64,000 nt of DNA from Gallionella capsiferriformans ES-2 (GCF_000145255.1 NC_014394.1:1488001-1552000), one strand, 5' to 3'; numbered from the stretch's first letter, positions 46,156 to 57,915 are shown. The notes: a model not told the origin generated them from the sequence alone. A program made the numbers and translations.

Positions 46156-46310
46156 GGGCGCGATTTTAACCCAGATTAGCGCTCAGACAGCCCTGCGCTT
46201 ATTCGCGACACTACTTTTAGCCACAACAAAAATGAGGGGGTTGCCCCGATTTACAACTGAGCCTGCTGATGTAAACTGCCCCCAAATAATATTCCTTGAT
46301 TTGATGCACT

Positions 46311-46637
46311 ATGGTTCTCCGAAATCACTACCACGTTTACGTCATAGAGTTGTCCAAAGACGTACTCTTCGAGGCTAAATTTAAAAAATGCAATCCCGGT
46401 TACGTCACAGGCAAGCTCTGTGTCTATGTCGGCATGACAGGCCTTGATCCAGATGTCCGTTTTGACAAGCACAAGGCCGGCATTCAATCAAATAGGTACG
46501 TGAAGCAATACGGGCTGCGTTTGCTACCGGATCTTTACGAAGGGTTCAATCCGATGGGATACGGGGAAGCGTGTGACACAGAAATCGAAATTGGTATTGA
46601 TTTGCGTAGCGCAGGATTTGGGGTCTGGCAGGCGTAG
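46311..46637 (+). CDS. Small GIY-YIG-like protein
   Basis: 108 residues. HVYVIELS near residue 8 and CVYVGMTGLDPDVRFDKHKAG at about 37-57 resemble the two-strand core of GIY-YIG nucleases, in which a Tyr pair, Gly and a downstream Arg are conserved (here YVIEL, YVGMT, R and H). The catalytic Glu could lie in AEACDTEIEI-like sequence near residue 90 (GEACDTEIEIGI). GIY-YIG folds occur in repair, restriction and intron endonucleases; the role here is unknown. No clear ribosome site precedes the ATG. It marks the start of the accessory region and is flanked by intergenic DNA on both sides. Confidence 0.6.
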   Translation: MVLRNHYHVYVIELSKDVLFEAKFKKCNPGYVTGKLCVYVGMTGLDPDVRFDKHKAGIQSNRYVKQYGLRLLPDLYEGFNPMGYGEACDTEIEIGIDLRSAGFGVWQA

Positions 46638-46890
46638 GGATTTTTGCGGGATGATTGAATATGCGTATCAGTGGCCAACCAAAACAATAGATTTATGGAT
46701 ATAACTTTACATCTACGATAAATTAATCAAGCACCTAGAGTTTTGGTTATGACACATAGTCATACGCTACTCACCTTGCCAAGCCCTGAAATTCAGTTCC
46801 CGAGACTGAGCTGCACTTTGAATTTACAGGTCAATATTCAATCTCGCCGGCGCGCCAATAGCGTGCAGTTCTTCAGCCTAGTCTGACGAT

Positions 46891-47067
46891 TTAATCCAAA
46901 AACTCGAACTCCGCCACAAGCATGTGGTGATCCGAGGCATTTGTCAGTTTCACGGCGTAGCGTACAAATGCTGGTGTCGACTGTAGAAAATGTGAGCGGG
47001 CACGTAGGGGCGTCTGCGCCACGTACTGGTTGATGAGATGCATTCTGGGATAATAACGAACATACAT
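46891..47067 (-). pseudogene. Short ORF resembling the C-terminus of an endonuclease/exonuclease/phosphatase protein
   Basis: A 58-codon minus-strand frame beginning MYVRYYPRMHLINQYVAQTP and ending NASDHHMLVAEFEFLD, then TAA. The end matches the closing strand of the EEP (DNase I-like) fold, where a conserved SDH is followed by a hydrophobic strand. The rest of such a gene is absent, as the phhB coding region begins at once upstream. It is most likely a remnant. Alternatively it is a tiny real gene, since GGGGA lies 8 nt before the ATG. Confidence 0.35.
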
Positions 47068-47096
47068 TTATCATTCCCCTGTCTTCACTGCAAAAT

Positions 47097-47435
47097 TCAA
47101 ATCTTGAAGAATGCGTCCACCTTGGCGGCGCAAATGAAATCGTTTTCTGACAAGCCATTGATGGCATGAGTGGAGTATTCAATCTGGCACCTGTTGTAAC
47201 TCACCTTCAGATCGGGATGATGATCTTCTCGATGGGATATCCAGGCCACCACATTAACGAAGGCCATGGTCTGGTAATAGTTTTTGAATTCGAAAGTTTT
47301 ACCGATCAGCTGGTTATATTGAACCCAGTCGTCGAGTTGCTTCATCAGCGTGATAATTTCATCCTGCGTTAGCGGAGGTGTACCGACCTCGCAGGGCTTG
47401 CATTGCTTGTGGGTTAGGTCGAAAACGTTGTCCAT
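47097..47435 (-). CDS. phhB: Pterin-4-alpha-carbinolamine dehydratase
   Basis: Recycles the 4a-carbinolamine pterin formed by phenylalanine hydroxylase. 112 residues from ATG at 47435, preceded by GAGGAC; a longer frame upstream has no family similarity. The PCD fold is visible as FEFKNYYQTMAFVNVVAWIS followed by the active-site EDHHPDLKVSYNRCQIEYST and GLSENDFICAAKVD. No phenylalanine hydroxylase gene is nearby, and many bacteria carry PCD without one. The N-terminal C-x-x-C (KQCKPCEVG) is found in several environmental homologues. Confidence 0.93.
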   Translation of the reverse strand: MDNVFDLTHKQCKPCEVGTPPLTQDEIITLMKQLDDWVQYNQLIGKTFEFKNYYQTMAFVNVVAWISHREDHHPDLKVSYNRCQIEYSTHAINGLSENDFICAAKVDAFFKI

Positions 47436-47805
47436 GATGTCCTCACTTAAACTAGTAAAGGTTGGTTCGAGATACATGTTGATTGCATTCCATCTATTTG
47501 TATTCGCTAACAAAAATTACTACAGCGGCTCAGATGGACCGTTAAAAATTCTATTCATCCGTTTCTGTTGAGCAATTAAAAGCAGCCACTGTTTTTTTGT
47601 TCATTGCCTCTTAAAGGCTACAGCGTTTTATGCTCTGATGATATAGGACAAATACCGATGGGTTTTTACTGATTTTACTTAATGCATATCGAGCAAAACA
47701 CCGATAGTTTAAAAACGGCCATCCCATCAAAATCACATCGCGATAATCGCTACAGGTAGCCGTGTCGCGCAAATATCTTTTCTCATAAGCTCAATGGAGG
47801 TTTAT

Positions 47806-48099
47806 ATGTTGCAAACGATTAAAATGCCTGTCGTTTCAGAATGCGCTATTGCCGAATGCGCTTACAACTCAAACAAGTCCTGCCATGCCATCGCTATAAC
47901 GATAGGCGACGGTAATCGCCCTATGTGCGACACCTTCTTTAAGTCGTCAAGACATGGCGAATTAAATAGCATAGCGGGGGTTGGGGCGTGCAAGGTTTTT
48001 ATATGTCGTCATAACAACAATCTTGAGTGTAGTATGGAGAGTATCCGGGTTGGCTCTGAGCAAGATCATGGGAAATGCATGACGTTTGTTGCGGCCTAG
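47806..48099 (+). CDS. DUF1540 cysteine-rich protein (two domains)
   Basis: A 97-residue cytoplasmic protein. Two Cys-rich units follow each other: residues about 9-48 (VSECAIAECAYNSNKSCHAI ending MCDTF) and about 55-95 (VGACKVFICRHNNNLECSM ending CMTF). The spacing of four cysteines per unit is that of DUF1540, a presumed zinc- or metal-binding domain of unknown role. ATG at 47806 is chosen because GGAGG lies 5 nt before it. The 290-bp upstream gap is free of other genes. It precedes the broken sodB and katG on the same strand. Confidence 0.85.
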   Translation: MLQTIKMPVVSECAIAECAYNSNKSCHAIAITIGDGNRPMCDTFFKSSRHGELNSIAGVGACKVFICRHNNNLECSMESIRVGSEQDHGKCMTFVAA

Positions 48100-48214
48100 C
48101 CTTCGAGCATCAGCGCACGGGCTGCCAATAGCCGCTTAACAAACAGGGGGCTGTTCTACTGTAGATATGGCCGCACTTCACGCCCCCTTTAGGTTTTTAC
48201 CGAGGAGAAAATAG

Positions 48215-48530
48215 ATGAAGCATACCCTGCCCCCGCTGCCTTATGCGATGGACGCGCTGCAACCCACATATCCAAGGAAATGTTCAAGTAGCACTACGGC
48301 AAGCATCATCACGTGACCAATCTCAATCATCTGATCATGCGAGCGTGCTGCACTGGACGACATTATCAGGAAATCTTCCGGCGGCATTTATAATAATTCC
48401 GCGCAAGTGTAGAGCCACACCTTTTCTGGAACTGCATGAAGCCGAACGGCTGCGGTGCTCCTTCCGGTGAACTGGCTGCTGCTATCAACAAGTAGTGGGG
48501 CCGCCACGATGAGTTCAAGAAGGTGAAGCC
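48215..48530 (+). pseudogene. sodB: Decayed superoxide dismutase (Fe/Mn SodB) gene
   Basis: The ATG at 48215 follows GAGGAG and reads MKHTLPPLPYAMDALQP, the SodB N-terminus. After a frameshift come HISKEMFK, a one-base extra, then HYGKHHHVTNLNHLI (the metal-ligand His segment). Further on are RKSSGGIYNNSAQV, a TAG where the family has Trp, SHTF, then after another shift WNCMKPNGCGAPSGELAAAI and DEFKK. All follow the SodB order, but at least three frameshifts and two stops break them, and the last third with the C-terminal metal ligands is missing. It is non-functional. It lies 110 bp before an intact katG. Confidence 0.85.
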
Positions 48531-48636
48531 GCGCGATGGATACAATTCATCGGCAGTGTAAAAAATATATTGTACAAATCGCTATTCACGCCCGATGCTG
48601 ACCGTGCACTTTACTGATAACCACGAGGAGTAATAA

Positions 48637-50811
<2,175 letters not shown>

Positions 50812-50853
50812 TCTTCTAAGATTAGGTCTTAATAAGTCCGTACCGTAAAGCCT

Positions 50854-50886
50854 CTACTTGCATCTGGTTTTCCCGGATGCAGGTAG
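50854..50886 (+). terminator. Hairpin after katG
   Basis: Arms CTACTTGCATC and GATGCAGGTAG (one mismatch-type pair) with extra pairing near the loop, 42 nt after the katG stop and before the convergent hsdR. No T-run follows. It is a probable transcription end between the convergent genes. Confidence 0.5.
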
Positions 50887-51003
50887 CGTCTGGGCGGCTC
50901 TTCACGTCTTACTTTCACCTGATTTTATGCAAGCAGCAACTCATGGTATAGCGATAGATATAGGTGACCTAAGCACTGCCACCAGATGAATGACACACGC
51001 CTC

Positions 51004-53898
51004 TTAAACGCTCCCGCCCATGCCTTCAACATACGTATGGATGAATTCCTGAATCTTGTCCCCGATACGCTCCAGAATGCTTTTCCTTTCCAGTATCTTC
51101 GGCTTGAAACTCAGCGACTCCACGATCTCCTGATCTCTGGGCAGGCGATTGGCAAACACATAGTTCTGTAGCAGCTTTTCAAATTGAGCAGGTTCGATCT
51201 GCTCGTCGCGACATAGCTGCACGAATGCGCTTTGTCTTTGCCGCATCCAGTAACTTTCAAACTCGGCAATCACATTGTCATCCGGTTTAAGTTTCGGCAG
51301 GTTGTCCTCGATGAACGCTTCGATCAGTTTGCGCTTGCTGCGCAGCTGCACCTCGCCTGCCAGCATGTCGAGAATCGCCTTCTGTCGCTTCCTGGCCTCC
51401 TCGGGCGGCAGATTTTTCAGGTTGACCAAGAGATTCAGAATATACGCCACATTGATTTCATCACGGTGAATCAGGCTCAATTCAAAATCCACCTCTTCCA
51501 GCACAGAGACCTTTTCAGGATCGGTTTGCTTCTTCACCTTGTCGTGGATGTCGAGATATTTGCTCTTGAAATCCTCAAATAACTGTTCTGCCATTGCCAG
51601 GTCAGTCTCGCTGAATTCGGCAAAGCTGGTGATAATGTTTTTCAGGCGCAGGAGGGCGCGGAATTTGGTGACGAATTCCAGCTCGGCTTTTTCATCAGGC
51701 AATGCATCTACACTGGCGACGGTCGGTGTCAGCGCTAGTAGTGCTTCGGTTGCCTCGTTGAACTGCGTCACGTAATCCTCATACGGCTCCAGCAGTACGG
51801 TTTCCTTGGCATCCTTGTTGGAGAAAAGCGCAATGGCTTCATCCGTGGCTTCCTTCAAATTGCGGAAGCAGATGATGTTTCCCTGCGATTTCTTGTCGTT
51901 GAGGATGCGATTGGTGCGCGAGAATGCTTGTACCAGCCCGTGAAACTTGAGATTTTTGTCCACGTACAGCGTATTCAGACGTGGGCTATCGAAGCCTGTC
52001 AGGAACATGTTCACGACCAGCAGAATATCCACCTGTCCGGCTCTTACGCGCTTGGCGATGTCCTGATAATAGTTGTAGTAGGACTGGCTATCGCGAGTGG
52101 AATACTTCGTGCCAAACATCCCGTTGTAGTCTTCGATGAACTCATCCAGTTTGTCGCGGCTGCGCTGGTTGATTTTTCCTTCCGGTATGGGATTCTCTTC
52201 AGGGATCAGTCCACTGGTCAGGCCGTTGGCATTCGGGTCTTCTTCGTTGGCTGCATAGCTGAAGATGGTGGCGATCTTGAGCGGTTTGGCAGCGCCGACC
52301 TGCTTCTGTTTGAACAGGTCGTAATACTTGATGAGTGTTTCAACGCTGCTCACACAGAACATCGCGGTGAAGTCCGGTGACTTGGTTTTCTGGGGATGAT
52401 AGGCCAGGATGTAATCGGTAATCTTGCCAAGCCGTATCGGACTATCCAGCAATTCCTTGGTGTCTATGGCTTCAACGTCAATATCTATCTCGTTGGCGTT
52501 GTCCACACGTTTGTATTTTCCCACGTACTCGACGGCAAAGCGCAGCACGTTCTCATCCTTGATGGCATCCACGATGACATATTTGTGCAGGCACTCACCG
52601 AATAAATCCTTGGTGGTTTTCTGCTGTCCGATACTGCCGGTCGCGTTATCGGCAAAGATCGGTGTACCGGTAAAACCGAACATTTGCGCGTTTCGGAAAA
52701 ACTGTTTGATGTTCTGGTGGGTGTCGCCAAACTGGCTGCGATGGCATTCGTCGAAGATGAACACGAATTTCTTGTCTTGCAGATGGGTGACGCGGCTCAG
52801 GTAATGCTCTTTGACGATGGCGTTGTTGAGCTTCTGGATGGTGGTGAGGATCAGCTTGGTGCTGTCATCATTCAGTTGCTTGACCAGCGTATGCGTATTG
52901 GTGGTTTCGTCCACGCTGCCTTTGCAGAAGCCGTTAAACTCCTTGGCAGTCTGATAATCGAGGTCTTTGCGATCCACACAGAACACGACCTTATGCACCT
53001 TGGGCATACGCTGGATAATCTGGGCAGCCTTGAATGAGGTGAGCGTTTTACCGGAACCTGTCGTATGCCAAATATAGGCATTGTGCGAGCTTTGAGCGTC
53101 GCTCAAATGCCTGCGAGAGGCGAATTCGTTGCTGTTCTTCACCCGATCCACCAGGGCTTCCGTGGCATAGAACTGATACGGACGCAGTACCTTGATGACC
53201 TGCTCCTCCGTCATCACCATGTAGTGCGTCATCATCTTGGCGATGTGGCAAGGCTTCAGGAATTCGGCGCTGAACTCAAGCAGGTCGGACAGGCGTTTGT
53301 TTTCCTTATCCGTCCAATAGAAGGTTTGCTTGAATGACTGCTGTTTGTTGTTGGAGAAATACTTGGTATTTACGCCGTTGCTGATGATGAACAGTTGCAC
53401 GTACTGGAACAAGCCAAAGCCTGCATCGTAGGAATCATGCTGGTAGCGGTTGATCTGGTGGAATGCGACCTTGAGTTCTGCGCCTCTGCGTTTCAGCTCG
53501 ATCTGCACCAGCGGCAGGCCATTGATGATGAGCGTGACGTCATAGCGGTTCTTGCGTTTGCCCTGCATCGAGACCTGATTCGTGACCTGAAACTCATTCA
53601 TGCACCAGTCATCGCAATTCAGGAAACTGATATAGGCGGTCTCGTCGTTGTCGCGCTTGAGGGCAAACTTATCACGCAGAATTTTGGCACGTTCAAATAC
53701 ACTGCCAGTGTTCAGGTGATTGAGGATGCGGTCAAACTCGGTCGGCGTGAACTGGATGTCCTTGTTGTGGATCTGCAACTGCTGCTTGAGGTTCGCCAGC
53801 ATCGCGGTTTCATCGTCCAGCGTCACGCTGTCGTACTCCATGCCCTTGAGTTGAGCGATCAGCGCGGCTTCTAAAGCGTATTCGGATTGCGTACTCAA
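51004..53898 (-). CDS. hsdR: Type I restriction enzyme, R (restriction/translocase) subunit
   Basis: 964 residues. The N-terminal PD-(D/E)xK nuclease has Asp120, Glu134 and Lys136 (RYDVTLIINGLPL followed by QIELKRRG). The superfamily 2 motor has Walker A HTTGSGKTLTSFK at about 278-290, the DECH box FIFDECHRSQFG at about 380-390, and later motifs GFTGTPIF and QAFSRTNRIL. A C-terminal helical region for binding the methylase completes it. It is the last gene of the hsdM-rhuM-hsdS-hsdR operon, 22 nt after hsdS. All motifs are intact, so restriction activity is expected. Confidence 0.96.
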   Translation of the reverse strand: MSTQSEYALEAALIAQLKGMEYDSVTLDDETAMLANLKQQLQIHNKDIQFTPTEFDRILNHLNTGSVFERAKILRDKFALKRDNDETAYISFLNCDDWCMNEFQVTNQVSMQGKRKNRYDVTLIINGLPLVQIELKRRGAELKVAFHQINRYQHDSYDAGFGLFQYVQLFIISNGVNTKYFSNNKQQSFKQTFYWTDKENKRLSDLLEFSAEFLKPCHIAKMMTHYMVMTEEQVIKVLRPYQFYATEALVDRVKNSNEFASRRHLSDAQSSHNAYIWHTTGSGKTLTSFKAAQIIQRMPKVHKVVFCVDRKDLDYQTAKEFNGFCKGSVDETTNTHTLVKQLNDDSTKLILTTIQKLNNAIVKEHYLSRVTHLQDKKFVFIFDECHRSQFGDTHQNIKQFFRNAQMFGFTGTPIFADNATGSIGQQKTTKDLFGECLHKYVIVDAIKDENVLRFAVEYVGKYKRVDNANEIDIDVEAIDTKELLDSPIRLGKITDYILAYHPQKTKSPDFTAMFCVSSVETLIKYYDLFKQKQVGAAKPLKIATIFSYAANEEDPNANGLTSGLIPEENPIPEGKINQRSRDKLDEFIEDYNGMFGTKYSTRDSQSYYNYYQDIAKRVRAGQVDILLVVNMFLTGFDSPRLNTLYVDKNLKFHGLVQAFSRTNRILNDKKSQGNIICFRNLKEATDEAIALFSNKDAKETVLLEPYEDYVTQFNEATEALLALTPTVASVDALPDEKAELEFVTKFRALLRLKNIITSFAEFSETDLAMAEQLFEDFKSKYLDIHDKVKKQTDPEKVSVLEEVDFELSLIHRDEINVAYILNLLVNLKNLPPEEARKRQKAILDMLAGEVQLRSKRKLIEAFIEDNLPKLKPDDNVIAEFESYWMRQRQSAFVQLCRDEQIEPAQFEKLLQNYVFANRLPRDQEIVESLSFKPKILERKSILERIGDKIQEFIHTYVEGMGGSV

Positions 53899-53920
53899 GG
53901 TGATCTGCCTTTCTGTTGAA

Positions 53921-55153
53921 CTACACGAACATCTGCTGTAATAAGCCTTGCTTGTACTGCTTCACGGCTTCAAGCTGGGTTTTAGCGGTAGTAATCTTCT
54001 CGTCAATAGCGGTCAGGAAATTGGCGATTTTAGTTTGCTCTTTCAAACATGGGTAAGGAATAGGCAATCCTAAAAAGCTCTCGTTTGTGATATTCATACG
54101 ATCATGACGAGCGCCAGAATTTGAAACGCTCTTCATGTAGTCATGCCAATGGGTTGTGTGAAAGTATTGCTCTATAAAATTCAAATTTCCTGCTTTGAAT
54201 CTGAATACGTTATAGAGAGGTGACATAACACCAACAGCCAAGTTATTCCTCTTGATTGGGCCGACCAAAGCATTAGCAGAAATTCTTGGGTTGTACACAA
54301 AATCATCAATCTCAACGATGTAATAGCCACCCAAGTTGTTTTGATTAGCAATGTCTCTTTCAAAATAGTCTGATTGACTGACAATCCCTTGCGTAGCTGA
54401 ATTGGTCAAAACATTGTTGATTGCCGAGTCTTTATTCTTCTTATTTACCTTGGCTGCGATTTTCTCAAGCTCAACCACATCCCACTCTGGAAAATCACAC
54501 CCATCGTCATCCTTAAATCTCAGCTCCTGGCTGAAAATCTGCTGCATCACGCCTTTTTTGTATTGGGTAAGCAGGTCGTGCTTGCGGGTGAGCTGGGTAA
54601 GCTTTTGATCGACAGCGGTGAGGAAATTGGCGATTTTGGTTTGCTCTGCAAGCGACGGAAACATAACCATTACAGCGGCGATGTCTGCCTGACCAATTGT
54701 AGTCATCGTGGCAGTTTTACCTCTCGCTACCAACTGTTTTCTTGCCTTCGATGTGCGTAATAGGTAGTTAGCGAATACCGAATTTAGCACGTCCTTCCTT
54801 GGACGCATCCTTATCAGATGCCCATCAAAGGTTATATCTTGAGAGTGTCCGAGATAGATGTTTGAGAATGCGATTCCCTCTTTAACTAACGACGAACGGG
54901 TAAAAAAGATTTCACCATGCTCAACCTTGTTTTTCTTGAATTCAGCATCACTCAGTTCGACCAGAGACAATCTATTTTCATCAATGGTTGTCTCGATGTA
55001 CATATCCAGCACATTGATTAGCTTGTAGCCTCGCCCAGTTTTCTTTGGGTCATTAAACACGCCATTGGTAAAGCCTGACTCACTTAGATTTATTAGACTT
55101 TCTTCGCTCCATGCAGCTTGTCCCTTATCAAACCTCAAAGCTGGCGCACTCAT
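53921..55153 (-). CDS. hsdS: Type I restriction enzyme, S (specificity) subunit
   Basis: 410 residues that set the recognition sequence of the complex. Two target-recognition domains (about 5-145 and 215-360) are each followed by a conserved helical repeat: EQTKIANFLTAVDQKLTQLT, then YKKGVMQQIF, and EQTKIANFLTAIDEKITTAK, then YKQGLLQQMF. Its start overlaps the rhuM stop by 4 nt (ATGA). The first target domain is more AT-rich than hsdM and hsdR, as often seen where S subunits are reshuffled. The target sequence cannot be deduced. Confidence 0.95.
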   Translation of the reverse strand: MSAPALRFDKGQAAWSEESLINLSESGFTNGVFNDPKKTGRGYKLINVLDMYIETTIDENRLSLVELSDAEFKKNKVEHGEIFFTRSSLVKEGIAFSNIYLGHSQDITFDGHLIRMRPRKDVLNSVFANYLLRTSKARKQLVARGKTATMTTIGQADIAAVMVMFPSLAEQTKIANFLTAVDQKLTQLTRKHDLLTQYKKGVMQQIFSQELRFKDDDGCDFPEWDVVELEKIAAKVNKKNKDSAINNVLTNSATQGIVSQSDYFERDIANQNNLGGYYIVEIDDFVYNPRISANALVGPIKRNNLAVGVMSPLYNVFRFKAGNLNFIEQYFHTTHWHDYMKSVSNSGARHDRMNITNESFLGLPIPYPCLKEQTKIANFLTAIDEKITTAKTQLEAVKQYKQGLLQQMFV

Positions 55154-56169
55154 TTACCACCTCGCTTCTTCACGACTTCAGCCACTGCATTCAACTCTTC
55201 CAGTTCTTGAGCGTCAGCGGCAAGGGCTTGTTCGGTTTTGCGTCGTGCATCGAATTTCGCGTACTGGCTATTCACCTGTTTTTCCATTTGCGCGTGGCTG
55301 ATGCGTCCTGCACTGGATAGCACAGGTTTGTCGTTAAAGGTGAGCAGTTTATCTACGTTATCGCGCCAGTAGGGCAAGGTAAGGTCTTTACGCTCTTTCA
55401 CACGCAGCTCTGCTGTTTCCAGAAAGATGACGGTCAGCCGGTTCAGACTGTCCACCTCGTCAGCATTCAGATAGTTCTTGGCAACGGTGATGTCGCCCTT
55501 GCGCACTACGCTCCCCTTGAATGATTGCAGGTTCATATTGGGCGCGCTGGCATCGGCGCGCTGCACGATGATCTCGGCGGCAGTGTGTTGGGTAACGGCG
55601 TACAGCAGTTTGTTTTGCGTTTCGGCAAAAAACATCTGCGTGGCTTTGTCGCTGGCATCGTAATCACTGGATAAGGCGAGCAGGTCACGCACCTTTTGGT
55701 AGAAGCGCAGTTCGGAGGTGCGGATCTCGCGGATGCGTTCGAGCAGCTCATCAAAGTAGTCGGCTCTGCCATCTGGATTCTTGAGCCGTTCGTCATCCAT
55801 CACAAAACCTTTAATCAGGTATTGCTTGAGATGGGCATTCGCCCATTTTCTGAATTCAGTGCCGCGTGGACTGCGCACTCTAAAACCGATTGCCAGGATC
55901 ATGTCCAGCGCATAAAAGGTGACGCGGTAATCCTTGCCATCGGCGGCAGTTGTCAAGTAATCCTTGATAACTGAATCTGACTGTAGTTCCTTTTCTTTCA
56001 ATATGTTATTGATGTGAAGGCTAACATTTTGCTTAGAGGTGGAAAAAAGTTCTGCCAGCTGGTTCTGGTTCATCCATATATTGCCATCGCGTGCATACAG
56101 CGAGACGGCCGCTTGACCGTCAGCGGTGTGGTAAATGATGAGGTTTTGTTGATTGGCTTGGCTAGGCAT
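55150..56169 (-). CDS. rhuM: RhuM family protein within type I restriction operon
   Basis: A 339-residue protein of the RhuM/'virulence protein' family, named from a Salmonella pathogenicity-island gene and very frequent in restriction-modification and toxin-like loci. The N-terminal wHTH-like part contains IWMNQNQLAELFSTSKQNVS, followed by the signature FYALDMILAIGFRVRSPRGT and FRKWANAHLKQYLIKGF. The C-terminal half includes a Fic/Doc-like fold segment suggestion (LTVIFLETAELRVKE), which is uncertain. The ATG at 56169 is 4 nt after the hsdM stop. It overlaps hsdS, so it is embedded in the operon. Function is unknown; the position suggests modulation of the restriction system. Confidence 0.88.
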   Translation of the reverse strand: MPSQANQQNLIIYHTADGQAAVSLYARDGNIWMNQNQLAELFSTSKQNVSLHINNILKEKELQSDSVIKDYLTTAADGKDYRVTFYALDMILAIGFRVRSPRGTEFRKWANAHLKQYLIKGFVMDDERLKNPDGRADYFDELLERIREIRTSELRFYQKVRDLLALSSDYDASDKATQMFFAETQNKLLYAVTQHTAAEIIVQRADASAPNMNLQSFKGSVVRKGDITVAKNYLNADEVDSLNRLTVIFLETAELRVKERKDLTLPYWRDNVDKLLTFNDKPVLSSAGRISHAQMEKQVNSQYAKFDARRKTEQALAADAQELEELNAVAEVVKKRGGK

Positions 56170-56173
56170 CGGA

Positions 56174-57769
56174 TTAAACCTGAGCAAAAGGCGGTGCAAT
56201 GCCTAATTCTTTGCAGAACGCTGCAATGGTGGCATCGGTCGTCAGGCTGGCTTTGTCTAGTTCGATCAATTGGGCAGAGATAACTGCCAGATCAATCGCT
56301 TCTTCTGCCTCGAAGGTGTCCACATAACGCGGAATGTTCAGGTTGTAGTCGTTGGCCTTGATGCTCTCGATACTCGCCACATGACTATACTTCTCTTCGT
56401 TGCTCCGCGCCTTGTAAGTATCAACGATTTTTTGGATATGCTCAGGACGCATCACATTGGTCGTTTTGACCTTGTCAAAGTGCTGGCTGGCATCAATGAA
56501 CAGAATGTTGTCAGGATTCTTGCGGCATTTCTTGAATACCAGCACGCAGGTCGGAATGGATGTGCCGTAGAAGATATTGGCAGGCAGGCCAATCACCGCA
56601 TCGAGACAGTTCAACTGCTCAATCAGGTATTGGCGGATATGCCCTTCAGCAGCGCCACGAAACAGCACGCCATGGGGCAACACCACCGCCATCGTGCCTT
56701 CTTCGGCCAGTTGATAGACCATGTGCTGCACAAAGGCCATATCGGCTTTGCTGGCAGGCGCGAGTTTGCCATATACCGAAAAGCGGTCATCGCTCATGTG
56801 CAACTGGCTGGCGCTCCACTGGGCGGAAAACGGCGGATTAGCGACGATGGCATCGAAGCGCAACTCACGATGTTGAGGGCGCTCCAGCGTGTCTTCCTGC
56901 TTGATATCGAAATCAGCGTAATGAACATCATGCAGAATCATGTTCATCCGCGCCAAGTTGTAGGTGGTGCGGTTCAGCTCTTGGCCGTAAATTTTATCGA
57001 CCTGCTTGGCCTCGCGTTTGACGCGCAGCAACAGCGATCCGCTGCCACAGGTCGGGTCGTACACACTCTTGAGCGTTTGCTTTTGTGCTGTAACCAGCTT
57101 GGCAAGCAAGGTTGAAACAGGCTGAGGGGTGTAGAACTCCCCCGCCTTTTTACCTGCGCCACTGGCAAACTCACCGATCAGGTATTCGTAGGCATCGCCC
57201 AGCACGTCGGCAGTTGAATCCGACAGATTGAAGTCGATCTTGTCCAGATGGGTCAGCACCTTCGCGACCAGCGCATTCTTCTCCTTCTCGCTGTTACCCA
57301 GCTTAGATGATGTCAAATCCAAGTCTTCAAACAGGTTCACGAAGTCGTCGGCGCTCTCCGTACCCAAGGTGCTTTGCTCGATGTTCTTCAGTATCCGGGT
57401 CAGGTCAGCGAGAATGAAATTGTGACTGTCGCCCAGCTTGTGTTCATCTTCCTGATTGCTGCCCTTCATGGCGATGGCATGGAACAGCTCGGATGGCTTC
57501 AGGAAATACCCAAGTTCACCCAGAGCAGCTTCTTCCAGCGCGGCGATATAGGCACGGCCTTCTTCGGTGGATTCCTTGAGCGCAGCGAAGTGCAGATTTT
57601 CCTGCGCCAGCTCGGCATCGGCAAAGCGTTGGATTTTCTCGGACAGGTATTTGTAGAAGATGAAGCCCAGAATGTAATCCCTGAATTCATCTGCCCCCAT
57701 CTTGCCGCGCAGGGTATTGGCGATATTCCATAGCTGTTGCTGTAACTGACGGCGCTGTTCTTCTGACAT
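56174..57769 (-). CDS. hsdM: Type I restriction enzyme, M (methyltransferase) subunit
   Basis: N6-adenine methyltransferase that protects the host sites and forms the core with HsdS. 531 residues from MSEEQRRQLQQQLWNIANTL; an extension to 57835 gives no family similarity. The N-terminal helical domain includes FRDYILGFIFYKYLSEKIQ. SAM motif I is YDPTCGSGSLLLRVK, and the catalytic motif IV is IVANPPFSAQW. VLPHGVLFRGAAEGHIRQYL and GLPANIFYGTSIPTCVLVF follow. It is the first gene of the operon, with a promoter-like sequence about 150 nt upstream. Confidence 0.96.
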   Translation of the reverse strand: MSEEQRRQLQQQLWNIANTLRGKMGADEFRDYILGFIFYKYLSEKIQRFADAELAQENLHFAALKESTEEGRAYIAALEEAALGELGYFLKPSELFHAIAMKGSNQEDEHKLGDSHNFILADLTRILKNIEQSTLGTESADDFVNLFEDLDLTSSKLGNSEKEKNALVAKVLTHLDKIDFNLSDSTADVLGDAYEYLIGEFASGAGKKAGEFYTPQPVSTLLAKLVTAQKQTLKSVYDPTCGSGSLLLRVKREAKQVDKIYGQELNRTTYNLARMNMILHDVHYADFDIKQEDTLERPQHRELRFDAIVANPPFSAQWSASQLHMSDDRFSVYGKLAPASKADMAFVQHMVYQLAEEGTMAVVLPHGVLFRGAAEGHIRQYLIEQLNCLDAVIGLPANIFYGTSIPTCVLVFKKCRKNPDNILFIDASQHFDKVKTTNVMRPEHIQKIVDTYKARSNEEKYSHVASIESIKANDYNLNIPRYVDTFEAEEAIDLAVISAQLIELDKASLTTDATIAAFCKELGIAPPFAQV

Positions 57770-57915
57770 GGCATATAGGATGGTTTGTGAGTGCGGCATG
57801 ATAAAGCGAAACACGCACAAAAACACGACAGTCATCCAATAACTTCAGAATGACCCCGCCAGCATCCGACAGGGCAAGCAATTCCATCGCAGTGAGATAT
57901 TTGATTTAGGTATAA

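Noticed and set aside
46838-47182. 114-codon minus-strand frame overlapping phhB
   Set aside because: No similarity to any family. The adjacent frame holds the more convincing nuclease-like tail, and phhB overlaps the start.
56270-57115. 281-codon plus-strand open frame
   Set aside because: Antisense to hsdM; an artefact of codon bias in the real gene.
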